Of a stretch of 64,000 bases of DNA, positions 10,675-19,500 are shown piece after piece. The first letter of the stretch is position 1, and each line of letters opens with the position of its first letter. A program made the translations under genes and the position numbers. A model generated the notes under the pieces. That model ran no database searches. It was not told the origin of the DNA and was given only the letters and a program-made list of their open reading frames with translations. The DNA is taken from the NCBI GenBank assembly GCA_910584345.1, contig CAJTZX010000005.1:1-64000 (forward strand), read 5' to 3'. Origin of the DNA: an uncultured Eubacterium sp. (GTDB lineage Bacteria; Bacillota; Clostridia; Lachnospirales; Lachnospiraceae).

Positions 10675-11436
10675 GGGAGTGATAGAAAAATCGATTGCAA
10701 AAAAATAAGTATAAAAAGCATCATCCGTCAAATTCTGACGCTGCTGTATCCGAACCGCTGTCCGATCTGCAACCGCATGTTGCGAGATACGCTGATCTGT
10801 CCGGACTGTTTTAAAAAACTCCGTTATGTAGCCGAACCGAGATGTTATTCCTGCGGAAAACCAGTAGCAAATGCACAGCAGGAATATTGTTCGGATTGTG
10901 CCGGCAAAAAGCATGAATTTAAACAAGGGCGTGCGGTATTTTTATATCAGGGGCCGATGCGTGGGATATTATATCGTTATAAATATGGGAATCGCAGAGA
11001 TTATACGGAGTTTTTAGCGACACAAGCTGTTCGTTGTTATGCAGGCTGGATACAGAGTTTGGATATCGATCTTGTTATGCCGGTCCCGCTTTCTAAAAAA
11101 AGGATGCGTACAAGAGGATTTAATCAGGCGGATTTATTTGGCAGAAGGTTCAGCGAGTTGTGCGGTCTTAAGTATGATAATCAAATGCTTGTGCGCGTGC
11201 GTGATACATTACCGCAAAAAGAGCTTTCCGTGCAGGAAAGAAAAAATAATCTTAAAAATGCTTTTAAAATGAATAAAAATGTAGTAAACTTAAAAAGAAT
11301 CCTGTTGGTTGATGATATTTATACGACAGGCAGTACGATAGACGCTGCTGCGCTTGCATTAAAGCAATCAGGTATCAAAGACGTATTTTACTTGTGCATC
11401 AGTATTGGGCAAGGCCAGCAGAGTTTCAATAAATAA
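10667..11436 (+). CDS. comF: ComF family amidophosphoribosyltransferase-like protein; 5' end needs a -1 shift at an A7 run
   Basis: PRTase-fold protein of the ComFC type linked in Bacillus to DNA uptake. The ComF body is clear: zinc-finger cysteines CPIC and CPDC, a second CYSCG/CSDC set, DLVMPVPLSKKRMRTRGFNQ, and the PRPP loop ILLVDDIYTTGST. The first ATG in that frame (10777) lies after the conserved CPIC, so it cannot be the native start, and no standard start codon exists between the recD2 stop and it. An ATG at 10667 overlapping the recD2 stop reads MNEGVIEKSIAKK and stops at TAA 10706, immediately after AAAAAAA (10699-10705). A -1 slip there, or one extra A, joins it to ISIKSIIRQILTLLYP and restores a full-length protein. 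Coordinates span the composite frame; a frameshifted pseudogene or sequencing error is also possible. Confidence 0.7.
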
Positions 11437-11489
11437 ATAAATTAATAAGAAGCATGTAGCTTCGATATAGAAGCAAAAGGGGGCATATT

Positions 11490-11897
11490 ATGGATGTAAG
11501 GACATGTAAAAGCTGCAAACGTATTTTTAATTATCTGTCAGGGCCGGTGATTTGTCCGTCCTGTGTAGAAAAGCTGGAGGAAAAGTTCAAGGTAGTGAAA
11601 GACTATATTCGTTCGAATCCACATGCATCACTTCAGGATGTGTCAGAAGCAAATGAAGTATCTGTAAAACAGTTAAAGACTTGGGTGCGCGAAGAGCGAT
11701 TGAAATTTTCAGATGATTCGCAAGTCGGCATTGAGTGTATGAACTGTGGCGCAATGATAAAATTTGGAAAATACTGTGATGCATGTAAAGGTAAGATGAT
11801 TAATACGTTAAATCATGCAGTGGAACAGCCGCAGCCGGTAAAGACGGAGACACCGAGAAAATCCGATGGAAACCGAATGAGATTTTTGGATACCTAA
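11490..11897 (+). CDS. yvyF: YvyF-like flagellar-operon zinc-ribbon protein
   Basis: A 135-residue cytoplasmic protein with an N-terminal CKSC/CPSC zinc ribbon, a central helix-turn-helix-like segment (SLQDVSEANEVSVKQLKTWV) and a second CMNCG/CDAC zinc pair. This architecture matches the YvyF (TIGR03826 type) family located in flagellar or competence regions; in Bacillus it lies between comF and flgM. Here it follows comF by 53 bases behind AGGGGG, preserving that order, but no flgM or flgK follows. The family is implicated in control of flagellar genes; the molecular function is not established from sequence. Confidence 0.8.
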   Translation: MDVRTCKSCKRIFNYLSGPVICPSCVEKLEEKFKVVKDYIRSNPHASLQDVSEANEVSVKQLKTWVREERLKFSDDSQVGIECMNCGAMIKFGKYCDACKGKMINTLNHAVEQPQPVKTETPRKSDGNRMRFLDT

Positions 11898-11919
11898 GTG
11901 AATACAGAAAAATACGAAA

Positions 11920-11947
11920 GAGAATGCACGAGTGCATTCTCTTTTTT
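11920..11947 (+). terminator. Rho-independent terminator after comF-yvyF
   Basis: Stem GAGAATGCA (11920-11928) with TGCATTCTC (11933-11941), tetraloop CGAG and then TTTTTT. Confidence 0.9.
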
Positions 11948-11981
11948 AACACTTTTTTCACTTCTTCACGTACAAAAAAAC

Positions 11982-12010
11982 TTTTCATATACAAATGGCT
12001 GTGTTATAAT
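11982..12010 (+). promoter_or_regulatory. Sigma-A promoter with extended -10 upstream of the cdaA region
   Basis: TTTTCA (11982-11987), 17-bp spacer and TATAAT (12005-12010), preceded by TG at 12002-12003 to give an extended -10 element. It follows the yvyF terminator and precedes the ATG at 12053, so it probably drives the operon through cdaA, cdaR and glmM. Confidence 0.7.
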
Positions 12011-12052
12011 AAAAATAATATTGTGGTAAAACAGGCATTTTTTGGAGGTTAT

Positions 12053-12469
12053 ATGATAGATCAAGAGCGTGTTCGGGAAATGACAAAGCTGGCGGCATAT
12101 GAACAGCGAGAAGGAAAGAAATATCGGCCGGTCACTCGCTATTATCGTGGTGACTTTGCAGCCAGACATTTGCTGAAAGGCTTTTTCTGCGGTACTGTCG
12201 TATTTGGCCTGATCTTTCTGCTGTGGGGCGTATGCCATATGGATCCGTTGATGGAAGAACTGGACAGTATGAATCTGATCGCAATTGGCACAGCAATTTT
12301 TGTAAGATACTTGCTTTTCCTGGTCGCTTATCTGGTTGCGGTTGATATTTACGCGAATGTATTTTATGCAGCAGGCAGAAAGAGTATGAAACGCCAGTAC
12401 CGCAGACTGAAACGCTTGGGCAGACTTTATGATGAACAGGAAAACCGCACGACACCGACAGGGCATTAG
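12053..12469 (+). CDS. Small membrane protein with two predicted transmembrane helices (unknown function)
   Basis: A 138-residue protein starting at ATG 12053 after GGAGG (12044-12048). An upstream in-frame ATG at 11924 lies inside the terminator and can be dismissed. The N-terminal 45 residues are charged, followed by two hydrophobic helices (GFFCGTVVFGLIFLLWGV and YLLFLVAYLVAVDIYANVF) and a basic C-terminal tail with KSMKRQYRRLKRLGRLYDEQ. I do not recognise the family. It is the first gene of the cdaA-containing unit and its stop (TAG) sits in the ribosome-binding site of the next membrane protein, so the two probably act together. Confidence 0.8.
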   Translation: MIDQERVREMTKLAAYEQREGKKYRPVTRYYRGDFAARHLLKGFFCGTVVFGLIFLLWGVCHMDPLMEELDSMNLIAIGTAIFVRYLLFLVAYLVAVDIYANVFYAAGRKSMKRQYRRLKRLGRLYDEQENRTTPTGH

Positions 12470-12478
12470 GAGGAGAGC

Positions 12479-13492
12479 ATGACAGTTTTATTGGAATTTA
12501 GAGAAGGAATCCGCAGCTTTTATGGAAAATATGAGGTTTATTTGCTGCCGGTTTTAAAATTCCTGCTTGCATTTTCAGCTTTTATGATGATTAATCATAA
12601 AATTGGATATATGGAGAGACTGGACAGTCTGCCGCTGCTGCTCATTTTATCACTTGTATGTTCTATCTTGCCAATGGCGGTGATGCTGCTGGCAGCAGGA
12701 GCGCTTATTACGCTGCATTGCTATGCCTTATCGATGCCGGCAGGTGTTATTATGTTTGTGCTTTTTGCCATTATGTATTTATTGTATTTTCGATTCGCAC
12801 CCGGCTGTGCATGGAATGCGATATTGACACCCATCGCATGTGCGCTCGGCATTCCATATGTGATGCCAACAGCAAATGGACTACTGCAGCACCCGGTAGC
12901 TGTGATCCCGACTGTTTGTGGAATTGTAACATACTATTTTTTAAATGGGATTACGGCGAACGAAACGAGTCTTGGCGTGATGGGCGAAGATGAAGATCTG
13001 ATCGGTAAGTTTCAGGAAATTCTCAAGCAGTTTGCCGAAAATCGTGAAATGTATCTGACCATTGCTGTATTTGTGCTTATTACATTGGTTGTATATGTAA
13101 TACGCAGGCTTTCCGTTGATTATGCATGGACAATTGCTATTGTAGTTGGGATGCTAGTGCAGTATTTAGGTTTTTTTGCGGGGTATTTGGAAATTGGCAT
13201 GAGCAGCATGACCATGCGTTTGACAGTCGGCTGCGGAATTAGTGTGCTGCTGCTTTTCATCATACAGTTTTTTTTCTTTAATCTGGATTATACAAGGACA
13301 GAACGTGTCCAGTTTGAAGATGACGAATACTATTATTATGTAAAAGCAGTACCAAAACGTTATGTGTCCGTAAAAGCAAAAACAGTGAAAAAAATCAGCG
13401 CGAATAGCAGAAATCGAAGGGCGGAAAGAGATCGTGTGACCCGTCAGGAATTAATGGAAGATATGGATATTGATATGGACGATGAGCAGTAA
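12479..13492 (+). CDS. Polytopic membrane protein upstream of cdaA (unknown function)
   Basis: A 337-residue integral membrane protein with roughly seven to eight hydrophobic helices and a long charged C-terminal cytoplasmic tail (DEYYYYVKAVPKRYVSVK, then an Arg/Lys-rich stretch and an acidic end). Two halves of helices flank a central soluble stretch of about 40 residues (GVMGEDEDLIGKFQEILKQF). No ATPase, transporter or enzyme motif is evident. It starts behind GGAGGAG, ten bases after the preceding membrane gene, and lies 26 bases before cdaA. Genomic position suggests a role linked to c-di-AMP signalling or envelope homeostasis, which is inference only. Confidence 0.82.
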   Translation: MTVLLEFREGIRSFYGKYEVYLLPVLKFLLAFSAFMMINHKIGYMERLDSLPLLLILSLVCSILPMAVMLLAAGALITLHCYALSMPAGVIMFVLFAIMYLLYFRFAPGCAWNAILTPIACALGIPYVMPTANGLLQHPVAVIPTVCGIVTYYFLNGITANETSLGVMGEDEDLIGKFQEILKQFAENREMYLTIAVFVLITLVVYVIRRLSVDYAWTIAIVVGMLVQYLGFFAGYLEIGMSSMTMRLTVGCGISVLLLFIIQFFFFNLDYTRTERVQFEDDEYYYYVKAVPKRYVSVKAKTVKKISANSRNRRAERDRVTRQELMEDMDIDMDDEQ

Positions 13493-13518
13493 GGGCGCAG
13501 AGGTGGAAGGCTGCTGCT

Positions 13519-14436
13519 ATGAGGGAAGGAAGTGAAATTGTGCAGACATTTATCAGTACAATAGAGGGATTTGCGGAAAAGTTGTACTGGATTACTCCGC
13601 AGAAAGTAAGAATTGCTGATATAGTTGAGATTTTTATTATTACTTTTTTATTTTACCATGTGCTTGTATGGATCAAAGGGACACGGGCATGGATGCTGTT
13701 TAAAGGTATCGTTGTAATTTTATTGTTTATTCTTGTTGCAGCTGTGTTCCAGATGAATACGATCCTTTGGCTGGCCAGCAGTATGGTAAATGTTGCGCTG
13801 ACTGCGTTGGCAGTGATTTTTCAGCCGGAACTGCGCAAAGCTTTGGATCAGCTCGGACGAAAAAAATTTGTGACTGCACTGTTTGACTTTGGAATGTCAC
13901 AGGATTCCGGCAGATTTAGTGATCGGACGATCAATGAGCTTGTAAAAGCTTCTTTTGAAATGGGAAAAGTAAAAACAGGGGCATTGATTGTTGTAGAACA
14001 GGATATTGTGCTGACGGAGTATGAGCGTACGGGAATTGAGTTAGATTCGTTACTTACAAGTCAGCTTTTGATTAACATATTTGAAAAAAACACACCGCTG
14101 CATGACGGGGCGATCATTGTCAGAAGCGATCGGGTAGTGGCGGCAACGTGCTATTTGCCACTGTCTGACAGTATGGCGATTAGTAAGGAACTGGGCACCA
14201 GGCATCGTGCAGCAATTGGCATCAGTGAAGTGAGTGATTCTTTAACGATTATTGTATCGGAAGAAACAGGAGCGGTATCGGTGGCAAAAACCGGACAAAT
14301 ATTCCGAGATCTGGATCAGGATGGGCTGCGGGAACATCTTAAAATCATTCAAAATGCGGAATCGGAGCAATCCCGTCTGCAACTACTGCAAAGGAGGCTG
14401 AAAGATGCTAAGAAACGTCGTAAAAACACTGACTAG
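13519..14436 (+). CDS. cdaA: Diadenylate cyclase CdaA (membrane-bound, c-di-AMP synthesis)
   Basis: Condenses two ATP into cyclic di-AMP, a signal controlling potassium, osmolyte transport and cell wall balance. Three N-terminal transmembrane helices are followed by the DisA_N catalytic domain with both key motifs: DGA at about residues 196-198 (in TPLHDGAIIV) and RHR at about 228-230 (in GTRHRAAIG). Length 305 is typical of CdaA. ATG 13519 behind GGTGGAAGG is taken as the start; a GTG at 13540 after GGAAGG is an alternative and would remove seven residues. It overlaps cdaR by 32 bases, indicating tight translational coupling, and heads the conserved cdaA-cdaR-glmM cluster. Confidence 0.96.
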   Translation: MREGSEIVQTFISTIEGFAEKLYWITPQKVRIADIVEIFIITFLFYHVLVWIKGTRAWMLFKGIVVILLFILVAAVFQMNTILWLASSMVNVALTALAVIFQPELRKALDQLGRKKFVTALFDFGMSQDSGRFSDRTINELVKASFEMGKVKTGALIVVEQDIVLTEYERTGIELDSLLTSQLLINIFEKNTPLHDGAIIVRSDRVVAATCYLPLSDSMAISKELGTRHRAAIGISEVSDSLTIIVSEETGAVSVAKTGQIFRDLDQDGLREHLKIIQNAESEQSRLQLLQRRLKDAKKRRKNTD

Positions 14437-15838
14437 GAATCTGGGTCTTAAGCTGCTTGCGTTTGTATTGGCAGTTACGATGTGGATGGCAGTCGCAAAT
14501 CTGGATGAACAGCCGACGATAAACAGGCGATTTACAATTGCAATTACGATAGAAAACGAAGAAGTGATTGAGGCAGCGAATAAATACTATGAGATTGAAC
14601 CGGATGCTGCAAATGTTACATTTACTGTATTAGGAAAACGAAACATTGTGAATGATCTTAGCAGTTCGGACTTTAAAGCAGTTGCAGATATGTCAAAATT
14701 AATACAGGGGGAGCAGGAAAATATCGTGCCGGTAGAGATTACAGCGCTGCGGCATTCCAGCCAGCTGACGATTTCAAAACGTACGAGACAGCTGAAAGTT
14801 ATATTGGAAGATTTGATGCGCCAGGCATTTGTGATTCTGCCTGTTGCACAGGGAGAACCGGCGGAAGGATATGCGCTTGGTTCTATGGTTGTAGAACCAA
14901 ACCGTCTGTGGGTATCGGGGCCGAAAGAAGTCGTATCTCAGATCGACGCGGTAAAAGCGGCGATTGACGTATCCAATATGAGTACGGATATTTCTGACAG
15001 CGTTATACCTGTTTTGCTCGATAAAGACGGGGAGGCAGTAGATAAGACGAGGCTGACGCTGAATCTGGATATTGTAACAGTAAAAGCTGGTATCGTATCG
15101 CAAAAAACGGTTCCAATTAAAGTAAATTACAGTGGAAAACCGGAGGAAGGGTTTGAAGTCATTCAGACGAGTGCAGAGCCGGCAGAGGTAACAATTAAAG
15201 GGAAGTCTGATATTTTAAATTCGATCAGCGCAATTGTGATACCGGAAGATGTGATTAACGTAGAGGGTGCGAATGAAAAATTTGAACAGAGGGTAGACTT
15301 AAATCAATATTTGCCGGCTGGTGTGTCTTTGCATAAGTCAGAAGAAGCTGCCGTAACGGTCAAAATTGATATAGAACAGCTGGAACGAAGGGTATTTACG
15401 GTTCCGGTCAGAAATATCGGGGTAGATGATCTGCGGGAAGGATATCGGATTGATTATAATGAGAGAAATGTGGATATAGAAGTTTATGGACTGGCGGAAG
15501 ATCTGGATCGTCTTACGGTCAATGCATTGCGGCCGGTATTGGATGTCAGCGGACTTGCAGCAGGCAGACACGTCAAAAAGCTTCAGCTGACGTTGGATAA
15601 CAGCAAGTATGTAGTAGGTGAGACAGTGGTATCTTTTACAATTATATCCGAAGAAAATAATAATGAAAATAATACAGGAGATCATCAGCCTGCGCCGGAT
15701 GAGGATACTTCGGCAGATGATAATACCGGGACAGAGCCGGACGAAGAGCAGGGAAATAATGAGAATCAGGATACTGCGGCAGATGCAAGAGAAGGACAGG
15801 ATACTGCGGCAGAACAGGAAGATTTGGAGGATGAATAA
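14405..15838 (+). CDS. cdaR: CdaR-type YbbR-domain regulator of diadenylate cyclase
   Basis: Membrane-anchored extracytoplasmic protein that binds CdaA and modulates its activity. A single N-terminal transmembrane anchor ([20 protein letters not shown]) is followed by about four YbbR-like beta repeats and an unusually acidic, Asn/Asp/Glu-rich C-terminal tail of about 65 residues ([20 protein letters not shown] and onward). Length 477. The start lies inside cdaA in another frame, and the stop is two bases before glmM. The acidic low-complexity tail looks disordered and is outside the YbbR repeats. Confidence 0.93.
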   Translation: MLRNVVKTLTRNLGLKLLAFVLAVTMWMAVANLDEQPTINRRFTIAITIENEEVIEAANKYYEIEPDAANVTFTVLGKRNIVNDLSSSDFKAVADMSKLIQGEQENIVPVEITALRHSSQLTISKRTRQLKVILEDLMRQAFVILPVAQGEPAEGYALGSMVVEPNRLWVSGPKEVVSQIDAVKAAIDVSNMSTDISDSVIPVLLDKDGEAVDKTRLTLNLDIVTVKAGIVSQKTVPIKVNYSGKPEEGFEVIQTSAEPAEVTIKGKSDILNSISAIVIPEDVINVEGANEKFEQRVDLNQYLPAGVSLHKSEEAAVTVKIDIEQLERRVFTVPVRNIGVDDLREGYRIDYNERNVDIEVYGLAEDLDRLTVNALRPVLDVSGLAAGRHVKKLQLTLDNSKYVVGETVVSFTIISEENNNENNTGDHQPAPDEDTSADDNTGTEPDEEQGNNENQDTAADAREGQDTAAEQEDLEDE

Positions 15839-15840
15839 GA

Positions 15841-17190
15841 ATGGGCAGAATGTTTGGAACAGATGGTGTCAGAGGAGTAGCAGGAGCGGAGCTGACGATT
15901 GAGCTGGCGACACAGCTTGGGCAGGCAGGCGCATATGTGCTGACACGGGAAAAGGAACATCAGCCGACACTGATTGTCGGCTGCGATACCCGCATATCCG
16001 GCGGGATGCTTGCCAGCGCATTGATGGCTGGTATTTGCTCGGTAGGAGCGAACGCAATTTATGTAGGAGTACTGCCAACGCCGGCAGTTGCTTATCTGAC
16101 AAGAAGACACAAAGTAGATGCAGGAGTTGTCATTTCAGCTTCGCATAATCCGATGGAGTTTAACGGCATTAAATTTTTTGACGGAGACGGCTATAAACTG
16201 TCGGATGAACTGGAAGATGAGATTGAAGCGATGATTAAAAATCACATGAAAGATGTAACGCTTCCGATTGGATCCGGTGTGGGAAGAATTGATTACCGAT
16301 TCGATATCCGTGACGAGTACGTTGAGTTTGTAAAAAAATGTGTGCCAGTAAATTTGCATGGGTTAAAGATTGTAGCAGATTGTGCCGAAGGGGCTGCATA
16401 TTATACGTCTGTAAAGGCTTTGCGGGAACTGGGAGCAGAGTTAATTCCGATTCATGTCGATCCAGACGGAACAAATATTAATGCAAACTGCGGCTCGACA
16501 CATATGGATGAATTAAAAGCCAGAGTTGTTTATGAAAAAGCGGATATTGGGCTTGCATTTGACGGAGATGCAGACCGCCTTCTTGCAGTTGATGAACAAG
16601 GCAGTCTTGTGGATGGAGATCAGCTTATGGCTATCTGCGGCAATTATATGAAACAGAAAGGAACTTTGAAAAAGAATACGATTGTCGTTACGGTTATGAG
16701 TAACCTTGGTTTTACGATGATGGGACAGGAAACCGGGATTCATGTAGAAAAGACAAAAGTCGGTGACCGTTATGTACTGGAAAATATGCGGGAAAATGGT
16801 TATAATATCGGTGGAGAACAGTCTGGACATATTATTTTTCTGGACGACAATACGACTGGAGACGGCCTGTTGAGCGCTTTGCATGTATTGCAGGTAATGG
16901 TAGATACCAAGAAAAAATTGTCGGAGCTTGCGTCTGTTATGGAGATTTATCCGCAGGCTCTTGTGAATGCGAAAGTTCCGAATCATAAAAAAGAGCATTA
17001 TATGGAATATGCTGAAATTGAAGAAGCGATCAAACAGTTGGAAGAAAAGTTCAATGGCGAAGGAAGGGTATTGATTCGTCCGTCAGGCACAGAACCGCTC
17101 GTACGTGTTATGATTGAAGGAAAAAATCAGCAGGAGATTGACAAAGAGGCCAGAAATCTGGCGGATTTAATTACAAAAATCATGTTATAG
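15841..17190 (+). CDS. glmM: Phosphoglucosamine mutase
   Basis: Converts glucosamine-6-phosphate to glucosamine-1-phosphate for UDP-GlcNAc and peptidoglycan synthesis. The N-terminus [15 protein letters not shown], the phosphoserine loop [12 protein letters not shown] (catalytic Ser about residue 101), the metal loop DGDADR and the sugar-binding GGEQSGH are all present. The C-terminal phosphate-binding motif [15 protein letters not shown] is intact. Length 449 is normal. It completes the cdaA-cdaR-glmM operon; in other Firmicutes GlmM also binds and inhibits CdaA, linking wall precursor supply to c-di-AMP. Confidence 0.97.
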   Translation: MGRMFGTDGVRGVAGAELTIELATQLGQAGAYVLTREKEHQPTLIVGCDTRISGGMLASALMAGICSVGANAIYVGVLPTPAVAYLTRRHKVDAGVVISASHNPMEFNGIKFFDGDGYKLSDELEDEIEAMIKNHMKDVTLPIGSGVGRIDYRFDIRDEYVEFVKKCVPVNLHGLKIVADCAEGAAYYTSVKALRELGAELIPIHVDPDGTNINANCGSTHMDELKARVVYEKADIGLAFDGDADRLLAVDEQGSLVDGDQLMAICGNYMKQKGTLKKNTIVVTVMSNLGFTMMGQETGIHVEKTKVGDRYVLENMRENGYNIGGEQSGHIIFLDDNTTGDGLLSALHVLQVMVDTKKKLSELASVMEIYPQALVNAKVPNHKKEHYMEYAEIEEAIKQLEEKFNGEGRVLIRPSGTEPLVRVMIEGKNQQEIDKEARNLADLITKIML

Positions 17191-17201
17191 AGGTAAAGAA
17201 G

Positions 17202-17468
17202 ATGGTAAGTCAAAAGGTAAAAATAAAAAACCCGACGGGATTACATCTGCGCCCGGCAGGAGTTTTATGTAAAAATGCGATCGAATATGGTTCTGTCATT
17301 ACGTTTAAATATGGCGGTGAAAATATTGCCAATGCCAAAAGTGTGTTAAGCGTATTAGGGGCCTGTATTAAGAGCGGGGATGAAATCGAACTGATCTGTG
17401 AAGGTGAGGACGAAGAAAAAGCATTGAAGGAAATGGTAGCGCTGATTGAATCAGGCTTAGGCGAGTAG
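17202..17468 (+). CDS. HPr-family phosphocarrier protein
   Basis: An 88-residue protein with the HPr active site TGLHLRPAGVL (His15) and a serine at about 47 in AKSVLSVLG, equivalent to the regulatory Ser46 phosphorylated by HPr kinase in Firmicutes. Retention of both residues favours a functional HPr rather than Crh, in which His15 is lost. It lies 11 bases after glmM and may be co-transcribed. Whether it is the main PTS carrier or an auxiliary HPr cannot be judged here, since ptsI is not adjacent. Confidence 0.88.
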   Translation: MVSQKVKIKNPTGLHLRPAGVLCKNAIEYGSVITFKYGGENIANAKSVLSVLGACIKSGDEIELICEGEDEEKALKEMVALIESGLGE

Positions 17469-17524
17469 CAGAAAACGCGGAATCAGAAATAAAAAGTTGA
17501 AAGAGCGAAGTTAGGAGAATCACG

Positions 17525-18367
17525 ATGAAAAAACTGTTAATCACCGGATGTAACGGGCAGCTTGGGCGGGCTTTAAATCGAGTATACGAAGGAGAACAGG
17601 TGCAGATTATCAATACCGATGTACCCGAACTGGATATTACAAATTTAGATGCAGTCATGCGGCTGGTGCGTGAACAAAAACCGGATGTGATTATGAACTG
17701 CGGGGCTATGACGGCTGTAGATTTGTGTGAATCACAGTATGAGAAAGCATTTCAGATCAATGCGTTAGGACCAAGAAATTTAAGCATTGCATCACGTGAA
17801 ACAGGAGCAAAGCTGTTTCAAATCTCGACGGATTATGTGTTTTCCGGCTGTGCGGACCATCCCTATGTAGAGACAGACCAGCCAGATCCGCAGAGTGTTT
17901 ATGGATCTACCAAGTTGGCTGGTGAACAGTTTGTACGGGATTTTGCAGATCGTTATTTTATCATCCGTACGGCCTGGCTGTATGGAGAAGGCAAAAATTT
18001 TGCAGCTACGATGCTGCGTCTGGCAGAGTCAAATGATACGGTACGTGTCGTCAGCGATCAGTTCGGAACGCCGACGAGCGCACTGGAGTTAGCAAAGATG
18101 ATGTATGTACTGGAACCGACAGAAAACTATGGCGTATTCCATGGAACATGTGAAGGCCAGTGCAGTTGGGCAGATTTTGCGTCAGAGATTTTCAGACTGG
18201 CAGGAAAGGACACAAAAGTAGATTATATTACAACAGCAGAATTTCCAACACAGGCAAAACGTCCAGCGTTTTCTGTGCTGGAAAATCAAATGCTGCATTT
18301 GACAACGGATTATCAAATGCAGCATTGGCAGGATGCATTAAGTGTGTATTTAAAGGAAATACTGTAA
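17525..18367 (+). CDS. rfbD: dTDP-4-dehydrorhamnose reductase
   Basis: Last step of dTDP-L-rhamnose synthesis: NAD(P)H reduction of dTDP-4-keto-L-rhamnose. An atypical SDR fold with the cofactor motif GCNGQLGRAL at the N-terminus, the conserved STDYVFSG segment, and the catalytic YxxxK in VYGSTKLAGEQ. Length 280 is normal. It opens the polysaccharide locus, 57 bases after the HPr gene, and is followed by rfbB; rfbA and rfbC come after an intervening glycosyltransferase. Confidence 0.95.
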   Translation: MKKLLITGCNGQLGRALNRVYEGEQVQIINTDVPELDITNLDAVMRLVREQKPDVIMNCGAMTAVDLCESQYEKAFQINALGPRNLSIASRETGAKLFQISTDYVFSGCADHPYVETDQPDPQSVYGSTKLAGEQFVRDFADRYFIIRTAWLYGEGKNFAATMLRLAESNDTVRVVSDQFGTPTSALELAKMMYVLEPTENYGVFHGTCEGQCSWADFASEIFRLAGKDTKVDYITTAEFPTQAKRPAFSVLENQMLHLTTDYQMQHWQDALSVYLKEIL

Positions 18368-18402
18368 ATAGATGATTAGAAATAAAAGGAGACAGCGGAA
18401 AA

Positions 18403-19488
18403 ATGGCGAGAACTTATTTAGTAACGGGTGGAGCCGGATTTATTGGTTCGAATTATATTCACTATATGTTTCGCAAATATGGGGATGAAATCCGTATCAT
18501 TAATGTGGATGCATTGACGTATGCTGGCAATCTGGCAAATTTAAAAGATCTGGAAAATCGGCAAAATTATACGTTTGTGAAAGCGGATATTTGTGATAAG
18601 GATGCAATTAGGCGCATATTTGAAGAAAATGAAATCGACCGTGTCGTGCATTTTGCAGCAGAATCCCATGTGGATCGCAGCATACGGAATCCAGAGGTAT
18701 TTGTACAGACAAATGTTTATGGCACAGCAGTGATGTTAAATTGTGCAAAAGCAGCCTGGGAACTGCCGGATGGCAGTTTCTTGGAAGGAAAGAAATTCCT
18801 GCATGTTTCGACGGATGAGGTATATGGCTCTTTGGAAGAGGACGGCGGATATTTTTATGAAACAACACCGTATGCGCCGCACAGTCCGTACAGCGCCAGC
18901 AAAGCGGCTTCGGATTTCCTTGTAAAATCGTATATAGATACGTATCATTTTCCGGCAAATATTACGAATTGTTCCAACAATTATGGCCCGTATCAGTTTC
19001 CAGAAAAGCTGATCCCGCTTATGATTCATAATGCGCTTCAGGGAAAAAATCTGCCTGTATACGGCGACGGAAAAAATGTACGTGACTGGCTGTATGTGGA
19101 CGATCATGCCAAAGCGATTGATCTTGTGCAGGAAAACGGACGCCTTGGTGAGACTTATAATATTGGCGGGCATAATGAAAAACAGAATATCGAGATTATT
19201 CATACGATTATCGAAACACTGCTGGAAATGCTGCCGGAAGATGATGAACGAAGAAAACGGATAAGTAAAGATTTGATTACTTATGTAGAAGATCGCAAAG
19301 GGCATGACCGACGTTATGCAATTGCACCGGATAAGATTCGTGCGGAGATTGGCTGGGAGCCTGAGACAATGTTTAAAGACGGGATTAAAAAAACGATTGC
19401 CTGGTATTTTGCGCATGAAGATTGGATGGTAGATGTTACAAGCGGCGATTATCAGAAATATTATGAAGAAATGTATAAAGGAAACTAA
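18403..19488 (+). CDS. rfbB: dTDP-glucose 4,6-dehydratase
   Basis: Second step of the dTDP-rhamnose pathway (dTDP-glucose to dTDP-4-keto-6-deoxyglucose). Extended SDR with the NAD motif TGGAGFIGSNYIHY, the active-site HVSTDEVYGSL, the catalytic YSASKAASD, and the NNYGPYQFPEKLIP substrate segment. Length 361. ATG 18403 follows AAGGAG. It is tightly linked to the other rhamnose genes; no frame damage is seen. Confidence 0.96.
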   Translation: MARTYLVTGGAGFIGSNYIHYMFRKYGDEIRIINVDALTYAGNLANLKDLENRQNYTFVKADICDKDAIRRIFEENEIDRVVHFAAESHVDRSIRNPEVFVQTNVYGTAVMLNCAKAAWELPDGSFLEGKKFLHVSTDEVYGSLEEDGGYFYETTPYAPHSPYSASKAASDFLVKSYIDTYHFPANITNCSNNYGPYQFPEKLIPLMIHNALQGKNLPVYGDGKNVRDWLYVDDHAKAIDLVQENGRLGETYNIGGHNEKQNIEIIHTIIETLLEMLPEDDERRKRISKDLITYVEDRKGHDRRYAIAPDKIRAEIGWEPETMFKDGIKKTIAWYFAHEDWMVDVTSGDYQKYYEEMYKGN

Positions 19489-19500
19489 AGGGCTTTGCCT

